From assembly GCF_000428725.1 (NCBI RefSeq), contig NZ_AUAM01000022.1, forward strand, positions 1 to 64,000: a stretch of DNA of 64,000 nt, in the 5' to 3' direction. The DNA is from Psychromonas aquimarina ATCC BAA-1526. GTDB taxonomy: Bacteria > Pseudomonadota > Gammaproteobacteria > Enterobacterales > Psychromonadaceae. The notes beneath the pieces were generated by a model that was given only the letters and a program-made list of their open reading frames with translations, was not told the DNA's origin and did no database searches. Position 1 is the first letter of the stretch; each line of letters begins with the position of its first letter. Below, one piece after another: positions 36,480 to 46,227 of the stretch. Made by a program: the position numbers and the translations under genes.

Positions 36480-37607
36480 TTATTTGCTTAAATCATCAAA
36501 AAACGTTTTCAGGCTGTTAATAAAACCTTCTGATTTAGGTTTATTCTTTTTTGAACTGCACAGTGATTCAAACTCTTTTAACAGCTCACGCTGCTTACTT
36601 GACAGCTTAACAGGTGTTTCGACAATCACTTTACACATCAGATCACCAGTGCTGTGACTGCGTACTGATTTAACACCTTTATTGCGCATGCGGTACATAC
36701 GGCCGGTTTGTGTTTCAGCAGAAATTTTCAGTTTTACGCGCCCGTCAAGGGTCGGTACTTCAATTTCCCCGCCTAAAGCAGCTTCAGTGAAACTAATCGG
36801 CACTTCACAGTATAGGTTATTACCGTCACGCACAAATACTTCATGTTCACGAACATTCATCTGCACGTAAAGGTCACCTGCTGGTGCGCCGTGTTCACCA
36901 GCTTCACCTTCACCGCTTAGGCGAATACGGTCACCCGTATCAACACCGGCAGGAATTTTAACAGATAATGTTTTGCTGCGTTCATAACGGCCGTCACCAT
37001 GACACTTATGACATGGATCAGTAATAATTTTTCCTTTACCGCGACAAGTTGGACAAGTCTGGTTAACTGCAAAGAATCCCTGGCGCATCTGCACCTGGCC
37101 CTGACCGTGACAAGTACCACATGATTTAGCCTGGGTACCTTTTTTAGCACCAGAGCCGTTACACTGCTCACAATGAACCAGTGTTGGAATCTCAATCTCT
37201 TTGGAAATACCTTTTACCGCTTCTTCCAGCGTTAATTCCATATTGTAGCGAAGGTCTGAACCCTGCTGCGGACGTTGTGCACCACCACCGCCGCGGCGGC
37301 CGCCGCCAAAAATATCACCAAAGATATCACCGAACTGATCACCAAAATCACCATGGCCGAATCCACCGCCGCCATGACTTTGATTAACACCTTCATGACC
37401 ATACTGATCATAAGCGGCTTTTTTCTGCGGATCGTTTAGAATTTCGTAAGCTTCTTTTACTTCCTTGAACTTTTCTTCAAGGGCATCATCACCTTTAGTA
37501 CGATCCGGATGATATTTCATAGCTAAGCGTTTATATGCTTTTTTTACTTCTTTCTCTGTTGCGCTTCGGCTGACACCAAGCACTTCATAACAATCACGTT
37601 TCGACAT
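36480..37607 (-). CDS. dnaJ: Chaperone DnaJ
   Basis: This 375-residue Hsp40 stimulates DnaK ATPase. The J domain (1-70) has the HPD motif (YHPDRT), a Gly/Phe-rich region (74-115) follows, and the zinc domain has four CxxCxGxG repeats ([32 protein letters not shown]). It is 104 bp downstream of dnaK with a hairpin between. Confidence 0.98.
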   Translation of the reverse strand: MSKRDCYEVLGVSRSATEKEVKKAYKRLAMKYHPDRTKGDDALEEKFKEVKEAYEILNDPQKKAAYDQYGHEGVNQSHGGGGFGHGDFGDQFGDIFGDIFGGGRRGGGGAQRPQQGSDLRYNMELTLEEAVKGISKEIEIPTLVHCEQCNGSGAKKGTQAKSCGTCHGQGQVQMRQGFFAVNQTCPTCRGKGKIITDPCHKCHGDGRYERSKTLSVKIPAGVDTGDRIRLSGEGEAGEHGAPAGDLYVQMNVREHEVFVRDGNNLYCEVPISFTEAALGGEIEVPTLDGRVKLKISAETQTGRMYRMRNKGVKSVRSHSTGDLMCKVIVETPVKLSSKQRELLKEFESLCSSKKNKPKSEGFINSLKTFFDDLSK

Positions 37608-37645
37608 TTTTACTTCTCAAAATTGCTGTTTATCTAAAACAAAGG

Positions 37646-37676
37646 CGCGGATTATGAAAAAACTCCATAACCCGCG
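37646..37676 (-). promoter_or_regulatory. Hairpin between dnaK and dnaJ
   Basis: An 11-bp stem with one mismatch (CGCGGATTATG against CATAACCCGCG) lies in the dnaK-dnaJ spacer, without a T run. It may lower dnaJ expression relative to dnaK or define an mRNA processing end. Confidence 0.55.
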
Positions 37677-37711
37677 TAATGTAATTCATTAAAACTTTAA
37701 CAGTTTACGAA

Positions 37712-39637
37712 TTATTTTTTATCGTCTTTTACTTCTTCGAACTCAGCATCAACAATATCGTCATCTTTTTTTGCATCTTCCTGAGGCTGCTGTGCATCAG
37801 CACCACCAGCTTGCTCTGCCTGTGCTTTCTGCTGTGCAATTTCCATCAGTTTTTGTGATGCTTCTGCAAGTGCAGTTGTTTTTGCTTCGATTGCTTCTTT
37901 ATCTTCGCCTTTAGTTGCTTCTTCAAGCTCTTTAAGCGCAGCTTCGATTTTTTCTTTCTCATCAGAAGCTAATGCATCACCAGCTTCTTCAATCTGTTTA
38001 CGAGTACCGTGAATCATTGCATCAGCCTGGTTGCGCGCCTGTACAACTTCTTCGAACTTCTTATCTGCTTCAGCATTTGCTTCTGCATCATTAACCATTT
38101 GTTCAATCTCTTCATCAGAAAGACCTGAGCTAGATTTAATGGTGATTTTCTGTTCCTGGTTAGTATCTTTATCTTTTGCAGATACATGTAAGATACCATC
38201 CGCATCCATATCAAAGGTTACTTCAATCTGCGGCGTACCACGAGTCGCTGCACGGATACCTTCAAGATTGAACTGACCTAAAGATTTATTATCAGCTGCA
38301 CGTTTACGCTCACCTTGTAAGATATGAATCGTTACAGCGCTCTGGTTATCTTCAGCAGTAGAGAAAGTTTGTGACTGTTTAGTCGGGATAGTTGTGTTTT
38401 TATCGATAACTTTTGTTAAAACACCACCCATTGTTTCGATACCTAATGATAACGGCGTAACGTCTAGTAGAAGTACGTCAGTTTTATCACCAGAAAGTAC
38501 CGCACCTTGAATCGCAGCACCCATTGCAACAGCTTCATCAGGGTTAACGTCTTTACGCGCTTCTTTACCAAAGAAATCAGCAACAATAGACTGAACTAGA
38601 GGCATACGAGTCTGACCGCCTACTAAGATAACATCGTTAATTTCACCAACTGAAAGATCTGCATCTTTTAATGCAATACGCAGCGGATCAAGTGTTGCTT
38701 TAACCATATCTTCAACAAGAGACTCAAGTTTTGCACGAGTCACTTTGATGTTTAAATGTTTAGGACCTGTTGCATCTGCTGTGATGTAAGGCAGGTTGAT
38801 ATCAGTCTGCTGTGCACTTGACAGTTCGATTTTAGCTTTTTCAGCAGCTTCTTTAACACGCTGCATTGCCAGCGGATCGTTAGTTAAGTCAAACCCCTGT
38901 TCAGATTTGAACTCTTCAACTAGGAAGTTGATTAAACGGTTATCGAAATCTTCACCACCTAAGTGTGTATCACCATTTGTTGCTAATACTTCAAATGTTT
39001 TTTCGCCGTCTACTTCATCGATTTCAATGATAGAGATATCGAAAGTACCGCCGCCTAAGTCGTATACTGCAACAACACTGTCGCCTTTTGCATTATTTAC
39101 GCCGTAAGCGAATGCAGCAGCTGTCGGCTCATTGATAATACGTTTAACATCTAGACCAGCAATACGGCCAGCATCTTTTGTTGCCTGACGCTGTGCATCA
39201 TTAAAGTAAGCAGGAACAGTGATTACCGCACCAGAAACTGATTCACCTAAATACTCTTCTGCAGTTTTTTTCATTTTTTTCAAAACTTCAGCAGAGATCT
39301 GCGGCGGTGCCATTTTGTTGCCTTGTGCTTCAACCCATGCATCACCGTTATCGGCTTTAATAATGCTGTAAGGCATGATTTTAATATCACGCTGCACTTC
39401 TTCATCTTCGTGACGACGACCGATTAAACGTTTGATCGCAAAAAGTGTATTCTGTGGGTTAGTTACAGACTGACGCTTAGCAGGCTGACCTACTAACGTT
39501 TCACCGTCTGTGTAAGCAATGATTGAAGGAGTAGTACGCTCACCTTCTGCATTTTCAATGATTTTAGCTACATCACCATCAAGTACAGAAACACATGAAT
39601 TTGTTGTACCTAAATCAATACCAATTATTTTACCCAT
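37712..39637 (-). CDS. dnaK: Chaperone DnaK (Hsp70)
   Basis: This 641-residue Hsp70 has an ATPase domain starting [14 protein letters not shown], phosphate loops ([21 protein letters not shown]), the hydrophobic linker [12 protein letters not shown] and an acidic C-terminus ending EEVKDDKK. The ATG at 39637 is used because GGAG (39648-39651) precedes it; a TTG five codons upstream is rejected. A sigma-32 promoter lies 90 bp upstream. Confidence 0.98.
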   Translation of the reverse strand: MGKIIGIDLGTTNSCVSVLDGDVAKIIENAEGERTTPSIIAYTDGETLVGQPAKRQSVTNPQNTLFAIKRLIGRRHEDEEVQRDIKIMPYSIIKADNGDAWVEAQGNKMAPPQISAEVLKKMKKTAEEYLGESVSGAVITVPAYFNDAQRQATKDAGRIAGLDVKRIINEPTAAAFAYGVNNAKGDSVVAVYDLGGGTFDISIIEIDEVDGEKTFEVLATNGDTHLGGEDFDNRLINFLVEEFKSEQGFDLTNDPLAMQRVKEAAEKAKIELSSAQQTDINLPYITADATGPKHLNIKVTRAKLESLVEDMVKATLDPLRIALKDADLSVGEINDVILVGGQTRMPLVQSIVADFFGKEARKDVNPDEAVAMGAAIQGAVLSGDKTDVLLLDVTPLSLGIETMGGVLTKVIDKNTTIPTKQSQTFSTAEDNQSAVTIHILQGERKRAADNKSLGQFNLEGIRAATRGTPQIEVTFDMDADGILHVSAKDKDTNQEQKITIKSSSGLSDEEIEQMVNDAEANAEADKKFEEVVQARNQADAMIHGTRKQIEEAGDALASDEKEKIEAALKELEEATKGEDKEAIEAKTTALAEASQKLMEIAQQKAQAEQAGGADAQQPQEDAKKDDDIVDAEFEEVKDDKK

Positions 39638-39725
39638 CTTACTCTTCTCCAATCTTAATTATGTTTTGTTTTATAAGCACACAGATGTTTATTATTAAAT
39701 TACATTGCCGCTTTGATGTTTTTAT

Positions 39726-39753
39726 ATATGAGGGGTCATTTTTCAGTTTCAAG
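39726..39753 (-). promoter_or_regulatory. Sigma-32 heat-shock promoter of dnaK
   Basis: On the minus strand CTTGAAA (39753-39747) is followed by an 11-nt spacer and CCCCTCATAT (39735-39726). The -35 element is perfect and the -10 element is close to the consensus CCCCATNT. Confidence 0.87.
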
Positions 39754-39803
39754 GTTTATTAATAAAAAAATTTAATTTTTTTTCAAAATTATCAAAACCC
39801 ACA

Positions 39804-39829
39804 AAAAAAGGTACCGCAGTACCTTTTAT
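39804..39829 (-). terminator. Terminator of grpE
   Basis: The stem AAAAGGTAC/GTACCTTTT around a 4-nt loop is followed on the minus strand by T residues. It separates grpE from dnaK, which has its own promoter. Confidence 0.85.
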
Positions 39830-39847
39830 AAAGCAGCTGAATAACTG

Positions 39848-40459
39848 TTATTCAGCTGCTTTAGATACCATGACCATTGCAGGACGAATAACTTGTCCAC
39901 CGCTTAGTTCATAACCTTTCTGCATCACAGCAACAATCTTATTAGGCTCAACACCTTCAACCACCTGCATGCCCATTGCCTGGTGCTTTTCTGGATTTAA
40001 ATCATCACCAATCTGCGGCGCAATTTGAACCACACCAATTTGCCCAATCGCTTTAACCAGTTCAGCTAAAGTCATTTCCACGCCTTCAACCATTGGTTTT
40101 AAAGTTTCGTTTTCTTTATCCGCATGACTGATGGCCATTTCTAAATGGTCCACAACCGGTACTAATGCGTTTGAAAAACCTTTAAGTACTGACTTTCTTC
40201 TGTTTTCGGCATCGATACCTGCTTTACGAATTTCATTTTGAGCAAAAGCCTGTGCTCTGATCGTCAGATCTTTCTGCTCTTTCAGCTGTTCTTCTGTTTC
40301 TGTCAGTTTTTTAGTTAAGCGCTCAAGCACATTTAGCTCTTCTGCAGTTTCGACTTGTTCTGCAGCAGCTTCAACCTGCTCTGCCGCAGTTTCAACTTGT
40401 TCTGCTTCTACGGCTGTTTCAACCTGCTCTTCAGGGCTTACTTTTTGTTCTGTACTCAT
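39848..40459 (-). CDS. grpE: Nucleotide exchange factor GrpE
   Basis: This 203-residue protein releases ADP from DnaK. A long coiled-coil (about 45-110) is followed by the beta domain with the signature HQAMGMQVVEG. The N-terminus is an acidic repeat region, four or so copies of a motif like A-EQVETA between residues 11 and 43, encoded by a tandem DNA repeat. A perfect sigma-32 promoter lies upstream. A terminator follows. Confidence 0.96.
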   Translation of the reverse strand: MSTEQKVSPEEQVETAVEAEQVETAAEQVEAAAEQVETAEELNVLERLTKKLTETEEQLKEQKDLTIRAQAFAQNEIRKAGIDAENRRKSVLKGFSNALVPVVDHLEMAISHADKENETLKPMVEGVEMTLAELVKAIGQIGVVQIAPQIGDDLNPEKHQAMGMQVVEGVEPNKIVAVMQKGYELSGGQVIRPAMVMVSKAAE

Positions 40460-40502
40460 TGTTCAATCCTAACTGTTACGATTATTAAGTTATATATGCC
40501 CT

Positions 40503-40531
40503 ATTATGGGGATCACAATAATAGTTTCAAG
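40503..40531 (-). promoter_or_regulatory. Sigma-32 heat-shock promoter of grpE
   Basis: On the minus strand CTTGAAA (40531-40525) is followed by 13 nt and CCCCATAAT (40511-40503), an essentially perfect match to the heat-shock consensus. Confidence 0.92.
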
Positions 40532-40705
40532 CCTGTTATAACAATATGCTTAAATTCTTTGTCGATTAACTTTGCTGTCTTTATCAAAGAGGGTTTTATC
40601 GCGAATTAATACTTGTCTGTATCGCCTTACATTATTAAGGGGTGAGTAAACTGTCATTAATCAGGTATACTCATAATACTTAATTTATTTCCATATAGGT
40701 GCCCT

Positions 40706-41605
40706 ATGCAAGGCCAAGATACTGATCTGACTGAATTTAAAACAATCGGTTTAATCGGAAAACCTCAACATCCTGAAGCCAGGCAGACACTGTTAGCTTT
40801 ATATCGTTTCTTAGAAAAGAAAGGTTTAGAGCTGATTGTTGATTACCGTATTGCCGCAGATCTGCCGGTAAAAGAGGTAAAAAGTGCCGACCTTGTGGGT
40901 ATCGGCCAGTTGTGCGATTTAGCCGTTGTGATCGGCGGTGATGGTTATATGCTTGGAGCAGCACGCGTACTCGCCCGCTTTGATATTGCGGTTATCGGAG
41001 TAAACCGGGGTAATTTGGGATTTTTAACCGATCTAGATCCCGATGATTTTGAGCAGCCCCTGAATGAAGTATTACAGGGCAAATATCAGGTAGAAAATCG
41101 TTTTTTACTGGAAGCGCAGGTTCACAGCCACGGGCATATGAAAAGCAGTAACACAGCGGTAAATGAAGCGGTATTACACCCGGATAAAATTGCCCATATG
41201 ATTGAATTTGAAGTTTATGTCAATGATGACTTTATGCTTAACCAGCGCGCAGACGGTTTAATTATCTCCACTCCAACGGGATCAACGGCCTACTCTCTAT
41301 CCGGCGGCGGACCGATTTTAACCCCGAACCTTGATGCGATCAGCCTGCTGCCTATGTTTCCACATACTTTAAACAGCCGCCCGATAGTTATTGATGCAAA
41401 CAGCTGCGTACGTTTAAAAGTTGCTGAAAGTAATACCACTGAGATGCAGATCAGCTGTGACAGTCATGTTAATTTATCCGTTCTGCCCGGCGATGAAATA
41501 TTAATCAGAAAAACCCAGCACCAGTTAAAACTAGTCCACCCTGAAAATTATAACTATTTCCATGTACTGCAGAATAAACTCGGCTGGGGTAATAAACTTT
41601 TTTAA
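40706..41605 (+). CDS. nadK: NAD kinase
   Basis: This 299-residue enzyme phosphorylates NAD to NADP. Similarity to E. coli NadK is close throughout, for example [25 protein letters not shown] and the ending LGWGNKLF. The nucleotide-binding motif reads G77-G-D-G80-Y81, where E. coli and most homologues have Asn after GGDG. One base (T for A) separates the two codons. The start ATG at 40706 lies in frame with the family N-terminus. It is divergent from grpE. Confidence 0.95.
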   Translation: MQGQDTDLTEFKTIGLIGKPQHPEARQTLLALYRFLEKKGLELIVDYRIAADLPVKEVKSADLVGIGQLCDLAVVIGGDGYMLGAARVLARFDIAVIGVNRGNLGFLTDLDPDDFEQPLNEVLQGKYQVENRFLLEAQVHSHGHMKSSNTAVNEAVLHPDKIAHMIEFEVYVNDDFMLNQRADGLIISTPTGSTAYSLSGGGPILTPNLDAISLLPMFPHTLNSRPIVIDANSCVRLKVAESNTTEMQISCDSHVNLSVLPGDEILIRKTQHQLKLVHPENYNYFHVLQNKLGWGNKLF

Positions 41606-41648
41606 CTCTTAAATAGAAATTTCAGAAAATTTAACACACCTCACTTTA

Positions 41649-41687
41649 CTGTTTAAAAAAACAGTAATACACTGTACCTACAAACAG
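41649..41687 (+). promoter_or_regulatory. Two LexA (SOS) boxes upstream of recN
   Basis: Two sites fit CTGT-N8-ACAG exactly: CTGTTTAAAAAAACAG at 41649-41664 and CTGTACCTACAAACAG at 41672-41687. They lie 23 bp apart, start to start, just before recN, as expected for a strongly SOS-induced gene. Confidence 0.92.
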
Positions 41688-41732
41688 TAGTTTTAAACAG
41701 CAGCTATCTGCAGTATTTGAGGTATGACAACT

Positions 41733-43403
41733 ATGCTTAATCAGTTAACCGTGCAACATTTTGCCATTGTTCAATTTTTGGAGCTGGAATTTCATAACGG
41801 TATGACAACCATTACCGGAGAAACCGGTGCTGGTAAATCAATAGCCATCGATGCGCTGGGCCTGTGTTTAGGCTCTCGGGCTGATGCCAATATGGTCAGA
41901 ACCGGCACCGATAAAGCTGAAGTCAGCGCCAGATTTACGCTTAATGATACCCCGCATGCGCAGAGCTGGCTTAAAAATAATGACCTTGAAGACAGTTTAA
42001 GTGCTAATAACGAGTGTTTATTACGCCGCATTATCACTAAAGAGGGACGCTCGCGTGCTTACATTAACGGTACCCCGGTGCCGCTTTCACAGTTAAAAAG
42101 TCTCGGACAGTTATTAGTTAATATTCATGGTCAGCACGCCCACCAGAGTCTTTTAAAAAATGATATTCAGCTGTCTATTATTGATGAGTATGCAAGTCAC
42201 CATGCGCTGCTGCAGAAAGTAAAAGATACTTACCAGGGCTGGCACTTCTTAAATAAACAATTAAAACAGCAGCAGTTAAACCAGCAGGAGAAACAGGCCC
42301 GTAAACAGCTGCTTGAATACCAGATTGTTGAGCTTGATGAATTTGCATTAAGTGAGGACGAATTTCAGGCTATAGAGCAGGAGCACAAACGCTTAGCCAA
42401 CAGCGGCTCTCTACTGGAAGCCTGCCAGGTAAGCTTGAATCAGTTAACTGAAGGCGAGGAAACTGATTCGCTGAGCTTACTGCGACGCAGTGTTACTCTG
42501 CTTGAGCCACAGATGGAAAACGATGACAATTTACAGAGCATTGTAACCAGCCTGCAGGAAGCCGTTATTCAAATAGAAGAAGCAAGTTACGAGCTGCGCC
42601 ATTTCAGTGATAATTTAGAACTGGATCCGGAATACTTTCAGCAGCTGGAAACGCGCATGAGCGAAGCACTAGCACTTGCACGCAAGCATCAGGTACAGCC
42701 GGAAGTGCTTTATCAACATCATCAGAAGCTGGCCAAAGAGTATAAACAGTTAAACAACAGTGAAGCTCAGATAGAGCAGCTCAGCCTGGATCTGCAGCAG
42801 GCCGAAGAGGATTACTTTAAGCATGCACAAAAACTCAGCCAAAGCCGTTTACGTTACAGTAAAGAGATCAGTAAAAAAGTAAGTGCAAGTATTCAAAAGC
42901 TAAATATGCAGGAAGGTCAGTTTCATGTGGCATTAACACAGAACAGTTCTCTAAGCCCGCTTGGTATTGACAGTATTGAGTTCCAGGTTGCGACCAACGC
43001 GGGTCAGTCATTACAGGATTTGGGTAAAGTCGCATCCGGCGGCGAGTTATCACGGATCGGTCTGGCAATTCAGGTTATTATCAGCCAGCGGGTATCTACA
43101 CCGACACTGATTTTTGATGAAGTAGATGTCGGTATCAGTGGTGCGACAGCTTCAGTGGTCGGCAAGCTGCTGCGAAGCCTTGGAGAAAATACACAGATAT
43201 TCTGTGTAACCCATTTACCTCAGGTTGCCGGAAACGGCCATCAGCAGATGTTTGTTAATAAACACAGTGACGGCAAAACAACAAATACCACTATGTTGAA
43301 ACTCAACAGCAAAGACCGTTTAAATGAGCTGGCACGTTTATTAGGCGGAGACAGCATCACAGAGCGTACTTTAGCCAATGCTCAGGAACTGCTTGTGCAG
43401 TAA
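41733..43403 (+). CDS. recN: DNA repair ATPase RecN
   Basis: This SMC-like protein of about 556 residues acts in double-strand break repair. The Walker A site GETGAGKS, a long coiled-coil centre (about 150-390), the signature ASGGELSRI and Walker B LIFDEVD are all seen. The ATG at 41733 is favoured because GAGG (41719-41722) has proper spacing and RecN proteins begin ML-QLT; ATG 41724 is too close. The last ~40 codons are repeated twice downstream (43404-43714). Confidence 0.96.
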   Translation: MLNQLTVQHFAIVQFLELEFHNGMTTITGETGAGKSIAIDALGLCLGSRADANMVRTGTDKAEVSARFTLNDTPHAQSWLKNNDLEDSLSANNECLLRRIITKEGRSRAYINGTPVPLSQLKSLGQLLVNIHGQHAHQSLLKNDIQLSIIDEYASHHALLQKVKDTYQGWHFLNKQLKQQQLNQQEKQARKQLLEYQIVELDEFALSEDEFQAIEQEHKRLANSGSLLEACQVSLNQLTEGEETDSLSLLRRSVTLLEPQMENDDNLQSIVTSLQEAVIQIEEASYELRHFSDNLELDPEYFQQLETRMSEALALARKHQVQPEVLYQHHQKLAKEYKQLNNSEAQIEQLSLDLQQAEEDYFKHAQKLSQSRLRYSKEISKKVSASIQKLNMQEGQFHVALTQNSSLSPLGIDSIEFQVATNAGQSLQDLGKVASGGELSRIGLAIQVIISQRVSTPTLIFDEVDVGISGATASVVGKLLRSLGENTQIFCVTHLPQVAGNGHQQMFVNKHSDGKTTNTTMLKLNSKDRLNELARLLGGDSITERTLANAQELLVQ

Positions 43404-43714
43404 ATCAAAAAGGAAACGGAAGAACAACAAACACAGCTGACTACAAATTTGTTAAAACTGAATAATAAAGATCGTTTAAATGAGCCGGCACGTTTATTAG
43501 GCGGAGACAGCATCACTGAGCGTACTTTAGCCAATGCTCAGGAGCTGCTTGTGCAGTAAATCAAAAAGCAACGGAAAAACAGCAAACACAGCTGACTACA
43601 AATTTGTTAAAACTGAATAGTAAAGATCGTTTAAATGAGCTGGCCCGTTTATTAGGCGGAGACAGCATCACTGAGCGTACTTTAGCCAATGCCCGGGAGC
43701 TACTTGTGCAGTAA
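43270..43714 (+). repeat. Tandem repeats of the recN 3' end (periods 156 and 155 bp)
   Basis: The recN tail, from [11 protein letters not shown] to the stop codon, appears three times with stop codons at 43401, 43557 and 43712. The first period is 52 codons, so copy 2 is open and in frame with recN through its stop; copy 3 has lost one base in the spacer. Differences from the gene are mostly silent (for example GAC/GAT, ACA/ACT, GAA/GAG), with rare changes such as Leu to Pro in copy 2 and Gln to Arg in copy 3. Copies 2 and 3 lack a start and are untranslated unless stop readthrough occurs. Confidence 0.9.
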
Positions 43715-43846
43715 ACGGGAAATATAGTTTCACCTAGCATATCGACTAAAAAGTTGAGATAACTCAGCATTTAAGTTGCAGCATTCGTCTTTAGAGATAA
43801 TATTTTTAGCATCTCTTATTTATAACAGTTCGAGGTTATTCGACGA

Positions 43847-44932
43847 ATGTTAATCAATATTAGTAAAAAAGACAGTAATATCAGGGTGCTGCTGGGCACC
43901 CTGCTGGTCGCCGCCGGCTCCCATTTTCTGTGGTATCTGCTGATTCCAGCAGGGTTAATGTTAATCCAGACTGGGTTATTATCAAAATGCCCTCTTACTC
44001 ACCTTCTTCACCGAGAAACTCAAGAGGCAAAAGAACATCTCTTTGTTAATTTTCTGCCGAGATATAATCCGCAGCCGGTGTTTATTTTTAAATCAGACAG
44101 CCGGCTGGCATTTTCTAATAAACCAGCTAAAAAACTTTTCCCTGAAGTAGAAAAATTTCAAGACTTAATTAAAACAGACATCCGGCAGATCATAAATCAA
44201 GAGCTGATTCAGCGCAGCAAACTGACGCTGAATAACGGCAGTGTTTATTCATTAGTGATCCGAGGCTCAATTCAACTTGATGGTATCGTAGTATACGGCG
44301 CTGATATCACTGAAATTGTAGCGCTCAATCAGGAAATTATAGAAACGCAGAAAGAGATTGTTTACGCTATGGGTGAGATTGGCGAAACACGCTCGAAAGA
44401 GACTGGAGATCACGTCCGCCGTGTTGCAGAATATTCCGAATTATTAGCCCTTCTTAGCGGTATTAATAAAGATGAAGCAGAGCTGATCAAACTTGCTTCG
44501 CCGATGCACGACATTGGTAAGGTCGGGATTCCAGATGCAGTGCTTAAGAAACCAGGAAAGCTTGATAAAAACGAATTCGAAATAATGAAAACACATGCAG
44601 AAATCGGATTTAACTTACTTAATCACTCCAGCCGTCCGGTATTAAAAACAGCCGCAGTTATTGCCTATCAGCACCATGAAAAATGGGACGGTTCCGGTTA
44701 TCCGCAGCAGCTCACAGGCGAAAATATTCATATCTACGGACGCATTACAGCAGTTGCCGATGTATTTGATGCATTAGGAAGCGCACGAGTTTACAAAGAA
44801 GCCTGGCCGCTGGATAAAATACTAGAATTATTTAAACAGCAGCGCGGCCTGCATTTCGATCCGCTGCTGGTTGACCTTTTATTAGAAAACTTACCCCTGT
44901 TTATCAAAATACAGGAAAAATATCCGAATTAA
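43847..44932 (+). CDS. HD-GYP domain phosphodiesterase-like protein
   Basis: This 361-residue protein has an N-terminal membrane region (about 14-40), a PAS-like segment (about 70-165) and a C-terminal HD-GYP domain. The metal site is complete in view: ETGDHVRRV, MHDIGKVGIPD (the HD pair), THAEIG and HHEKWDGSGYP, including the GYP triplet. It should degrade c-di-GMP or a related cyclic dinucleotide. A GGDEF gene follows in the same direction, so the two may set opposite activities. Confidence 0.9.
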   Translation: MLINISKKDSNIRVLLGTLLVAAGSHFLWYLLIPAGLMLIQTGLLSKCPLTHLLHRETQEAKEHLFVNFLPRYNPQPVFIFKSDSRLAFSNKPAKKLFPEVEKFQDLIKTDIRQIINQELIQRSKLTLNNGSVYSLVIRGSIQLDGIVVYGADITEIVALNQEIIETQKEIVYAMGEIGETRSKETGDHVRRVAEYSELLALLSGINKDEAELIKLASPMHDIGKVGIPDAVLKKPGKLDKNEFEIMKTHAEIGFNLLNHSSRPVLKTAAVIAYQHHEKWDGSGYPQQLTGENIHIYGRITAVADVFDALGSARVYKEAWPLDKILELFKQQRGLHFDPLLVDLLLENLPLFIKIQEKYPN

Positions 44933-45044
44933 CCAACAGAATATTGATTTAAATTTGTTCAATAGATCACAAAACAAATACTTATGTCGATTTTTTTTAA
45001 AAGCAGCCTATATTGTAATGATCGTCAGCAGTTCAGGAGCTACT

Positions 45045-46118
45045 TTGAATCAGATTAATTCCATAAAGTTCATCAACTCATTAGCTGAAATCACACGCTA
45101 TCGAGACCCTAGAGTTATTGAACATAACTTATTAAAAACATTATTGGAATTTGATGAAAACAGCAGTTTTCGTCTTTATCAGGTTATTTCATTACAGCCG
45201 GCTATCAGACTGGGGCTGTCAGCTTTCGCATCTCAGGATAATATCGTCACCACCGAGGTTACCAAAAAACAACGCTTTTCCGAACATTTTCAGCAGGCAA
45301 TTTTTGATGTTGTTGATAAAGGGGAAATAGTTTCCTTGAACCAGGAACACAATCATCTGCAGGGCCAGATCATCTACCCGGCTTTTAACGCTCATAACGA
45401 AATTTTTGCAGTATTAATCCAGACCAGTAAACACCGAAAAGAGGATCAAAGACGTCTGGTTCATGGTGTATTACAAATCTACTGCAATTATCTGGAACTT
45501 ATTGCCGTCACTAATCGCGATAAGTTAACCGGTTTGTTAAATCGTGAAACCCTGGAATCTGAAATCACACGTTTATTAATTAAAAACAGAACCCCCTGCA
45601 AGGGCAGTACAAAACCCCATCTGCACGACAGACTGGATTTCAGGCACTATCACGGTGAGCAGAAAGACTGGTTGTGCGTACTTGATATTGACCATTTTAA
45701 AGATATCAACGACAACTACGGCCATATTTACGGAGATGAAATATTAATACTCGTATCCCGCCTTCTGGAGCAGAGTGTCCGGGATATCGACAAAGTGTTT
45801 CGTTTCGGCGGTGAGGAGTTTGTTTTAATAGTCAAAGCAGCTGACCAGCAGGATGCACTGTTAGCCTTTGAACGTATAAGGCAGGTAATAGAATCTCACC
45901 GCTATGCAAAAATTGAAAAACTGACGGTCAGTATCGGCGCTAAAGAGATCGCAGAACAAAATGATCCGCGCGAAGTTATTATTAAAGCTGATACGGCGTT
46001 ATATTACGCAAAACATCACGGTAGAAATCAAGTACAGATCTATGAAGCATTATTATCTGCCGGAGAAATATGCGAACAGACAGAGGACTTTGAAGAAGGA
46101 GGGGTAAATTTTTTCTGA
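45045..46118 (+). CDS. Diguanylate cyclase (GGDEF) with an N-terminal sensory region
   Basis: This protein of about 357 residues has a GAF-like N-terminal domain (about 1-150) and a GGDEF domain with intact FRFGGEEFVL. The product-inhibition site RDID (RxxD) stands in the correct place before it. The start is uncertain: the TTG at 45045 has AGGAG seven bases upstream, while ATG at 45018 or TTG at 44955 lack a good site. No membrane segment is needed with the chosen start. It lies downstream of the HD-GYP gene. Confidence 0.82.
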   Translation: MNQINSIKFINSLAEITRYRDPRVIEHNLLKTLLEFDENSSFRLYQVISLQPAIRLGLSAFASQDNIVTTEVTKKQRFSEHFQQAIFDVVDKGEIVSLNQEHNHLQGQIIYPAFNAHNEIFAVLIQTSKHRKEDQRRLVHGVLQIYCNYLELIAVTNRDKLTGLLNRETLESEITRLLIKNRTPCKGSTKPHLHDRLDFRHYHGEQKDWLCVLDIDHFKDINDNYGHIYGDEILILVSRLLEQSVRDIDKVFRFGGEEFVLIVKAADQQDALLAFERIRQVIESHRYAKIEKLTVSIGAKEIAEQNDPREVIIKADTALYYAKHHGRNQVQIYEALLSAGEICEQTEDFEEGGVNFF

Positions 46119-46227
46119 GTGTTTTGTGTAATCTCTTTACGGCCTGTTATTCCCAGCCCCTAAATTTTACTGTATTTTTTTCTGTTACTGGTTACTATTC
46201 TCTTTTCTCTTATTTGGTTTATAGTCC

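Noticed and set aside
44945-44960. TTGATTTAAATTTG near the GGDEF gene, like an FNR box
   Set aside because: The second half-site (ATCAA) does not match.
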